DNA from: Firmicutes bacterium UBA3914
GTDB lineage: Bacteria > Bacillota > Limnochordia > Darwinibacteriales > Darwinibacteriaceae
Reading direction: 5' to 3'
Length of the DNA stretch: 6,210 nt
Assembly (NCBI GenBank): GCA_002391385.1
Contig: DGEY01000004.1
Coordinates: 4,408 to 10,617 of the forward strand
A program made the translations under genes and the position numbers. Positions 4,999 through 6,210 of this stretch are shown piece after piece (within the stretch, counting starts at the first letter, position 1; every line of letters starts with the position of its first letter). Below the pieces are notes generated by a model. It was not told where the DNA came from. It was given only the letters and a program-made list of their open reading frames with translations, and did no database searches.

Positions 4999-6156
4999 AT
5001 GCAAGCAATATTCGATGAAAGTCTAGTGTTTTCCTTTCAGGAAGTTGTCAAAGAAGCGGTGTCCGAGGTTATGGCCGGTAAGGGGATGCCGGCCTTTCAG
5101 CAGGCGTTGCGAAATGGTCTGAACAGAATCTGCTGTACCATTCAGCAGCGGGTACTGGAGTTGATTGACCAGGAGTTGCGCGACAACCTTCCGCTTAGGA
5201 AAGGTTGGGTTATCGTACGACGAGACCCCAAGACCATCCTCTCACCCTTTGGTGAAGTTCACTATGAACGTACACTGTTCCGGAACAAGAAATCCGGACA
5301 ACATGCGCATTTGGCAGATAGGTTGGTGGGATACAAGCCTCACCAACGCCTCGACACCCTACTGGAAGCGGACTTGTTAGAAGAAGCTGTTGACCGGTCG
5401 TACGCCAAGGCGGGTAAGAGCTTTGAAACCCATACGGGCATTAGAGTATCAGGGCAGACCGTTCTCAACATTGTCCGAAAATTGCAGCCCGAGAAGATAG
5501 AGCTCAAGGAAAGAATTAAGGTTAAGAAGGTTGCCAGCATCCTGTACGTTGAGGCCGATGAAGACCATGTTCCGCATCGAGAGAAAGGTGTTAGTGCTTT
5601 TGAGCAACGTCTTGTCTACGTCCATGAAGGACGAGTTAGAGTCGGCAAGGATCGGTATGAGCTGATTGGGAAGAAGTACTTCACTTTTCCTCCTGGTACT
5701 GCGTCACAGGTGATCTGGGACACCATTTGGCGCTATCTTGAGGCCACTTACGATCTCGAACAGACGAAATACATCTTCATTTCCGGTGATGGGGTTCCTT
5801 GGATCAAGGCTGGAGCCGAGTACATTCATGGTGCACACTATGTACTTGACGGGTTTCATCTGCGGCGTGCCATTTTCAGGGCAGCAGGTGCCGACGAAGA
5901 AAAGAGGGAAGCCCTGTTTGGAGCTGTATTGAGCGGAAAGAAGCGAGAAATGAACCGCCTTCTAGCGGCATTTCGCCAAGAGACGGAAAAGGAATCTCGC
6001 AAGAAGGCCATTTCGGAAGTCCAAACATACATCAACAACCAATGGAGCGGTATCCGGGCTATGCGGAAATACGACAGACTGCTTGTCGGTTGCAGTGCGG
6101 AAGGCCACGTGAGTCATGTTTTGTCCGCACTCTTGAGCAGCCGACCCATGGGATAG
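4999..6156 (+). CDS. ISLre2-family (UPF0236) transposase, interrupted by an in-frame TAG
   Basis: Transposase of the ISLre2 family, a DDE-type group common in Bacillota. From the ATG at 4999 it reads 385 residues to a TAG at 6154-6156. An N-terminal helical region (1-60) is followed by the family's conserved segment containing FGEVHYERTLFRNKKSG (84-100). Later motifs are YVEADEDHV (183-191), RLVYVHEG (204-211), YIFISGDGVPWIKAGAEYI (258-276), YVLDGFHLRR (281-290) and GCSAEGHVSHVLS (364-376). Likely catalytic acidic residues are Asp187 or Asp189, Asp264 and Glu368; this assignment rests on motif conservation. The stop replaces the Trp that normally follows SSRPMG. The same frame then stays open to base 6210 and still looks like transposase (SYLGANQMAHLRV), so the natural protein is longer and this is best treated as a pseudogene. 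A GTG at 4987 is an alternative start. Confidence 0.88.
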   Translation: MQAIFDESLVFSFQEVVKEAVSEVMAGKGMPAFQQALRNGLNRICCTIQQRVLELIDQELRDNLPLRKGWVIVRRDPKTILSPFGEVHYERTLFRNKKSGQHAHLADRLVGYKPHQRLDTLLEADLLEEAVDRSYAKAGKSFETHTGIRVSGQTVLNIVRKLQPEKIELKERIKVKKVASILYVEADEDHVPHREKGVSAFEQRLVYVHEGRVRVGKDRYELIGKKYFTFPPGTASQVIWDTIWRYLEATYDLEQTKYIFISGDGVPWIKAGAEYIHGAHYVLDGFHLRRAIFRAAGADEEKREALFGAVLSGKKREMNRLLAAFRQETEKESRKKAISEVQTYINNQWSGIRAMRKYDRLLVGCSAEGHVSHVLSALLSSRPMG

Positions 6157-6210
6157 TCGTACTTGGGGGCCAACCAGATGGCCCACTTGAGAGTCCATCG
6201 CGCGAAGGGA
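6157..6210 (+). pseudogene. Continuation of the transposase frame after the in-frame stop
   Basis: The 18 codons after the TAG, in the same frame, read SYLGANQMAHLRVHRAKG with no further stop. This fits the family's conserved C-terminal pattern in which W-S is followed by a Gly, a Met and LR. It therefore belongs to the same original gene, disabled by one nonsense change rather than a frameshift, and runs off the window. Confidence 0.7.

Larger units (their letters stand above)
4893..6210 (+). mobile_element. ISLre2-family insertion sequence, left part (right end beyond window)
   Basis: The element is defined by its UPF0236/ISLre2-type transposase and by a change in composition: the transposase region has visibly lower G+C and different codon use from the spoIIIA genes. 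The left boundary given is an estimate from where this change begins, not a mapped terminal repeat. The element sits after the operon terminator and so leaves spoIIIA intact. In relatives the region downstream of spoIIIAH often carries housekeeping genes such as accB or an Asp23-family gene; whether those follow here is not visible. The transposase contains an in-frame TAG, so this copy is probably not autonomous. Confidence 0.75.

Noticed and set aside
6154..6156. TAG read as an amino acid (for example pyrrolysine) in the transposase
   Set aside because: Five of the eight spoIIIA genes end in TAG at their expected C-termini, so TAG works as a stop in this genome. A Trp-to-stop mutation is simpler.
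1..6210. CRISPR arrays, tRNA or rRNA genes, riboswitches
   Set aside because: No spaced direct repeats, cloverleaf-like arms or recognisable RNA signatures were seen on either strand; almost all the sequence is accounted for by spoIIIA and the transposase.

Overview
The window reads almost entirely on the + strand. It carries the eight-gene spoIIIA operon (spoIIIAA to spoIIIAH, in canonical order) of an endospore-forming member of the Bacillota, followed by the 5' part of an ISLre2-family insertion sequence. Host genes are G+C-rich: two 60-base lines counted by hand gave 58% and 65%. They use many GTG/TTG starts and strong AGGAGG-type ribosome binding sites, which suggests a high-G+C clostridial-type spore former. 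I cannot name the species from the sequence.

Layout. Bases 1-881 hold spoIIIAA without its first codons, because the window begins inside the gene. spoIIIAB (915-1427), AC (1440-1637), AD (about 1643-2035), AE (about 2048-3205), AF (3211-3705), AG (3720-4256) and AH (4268-4810) follow with gaps of 5 to 14 bases between most genes and 33 between AA and AB. In several junctions the stop codon of one gene is part of the ribosome binding site of the next. A strong intrinsic terminator (4826-4856) closes the operon. Between it and the transposase start lie a GC-rich hairpin (4868-4889) and a small inverted repeat (4968-4982). From about 4893 the base composition drops (three transposase lines counted gave 42%, 53% and 57% G+C) and an ISLre2/UPF0236-type transposase frame runs to the window edge. 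It is interrupted by an in-frame TAG at 6154-6156, exactly where the family has a conserved Trp. The frame continues as recognisable transposase after that stop, so this copy is probably a recently inactivated gene.

How the genes work together. In the known system all eight proteins are made in the mother cell under SigE and assemble in the outer forespore membrane. SpoIIIAA is the cytosolic ATPase. AB, AC, AD and AE are membrane components (AB resembles type II secretion GspF, AE is a polytopic channel candidate). AF, AG and AH carry ring-building domains in the intermembrane space, and AH binds SpoIIQ from the forespore side. The complex keeps the forespore viable and is needed for late SigG activity. 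The operon here appears complete and intact apart from the cut at the left edge. No undescribed system is evident. The points most worth a second look are the amber-interrupted transposase, the hairpins at the operon/IS junction and the stop/ribosome-binding-site fusions inside the operon.
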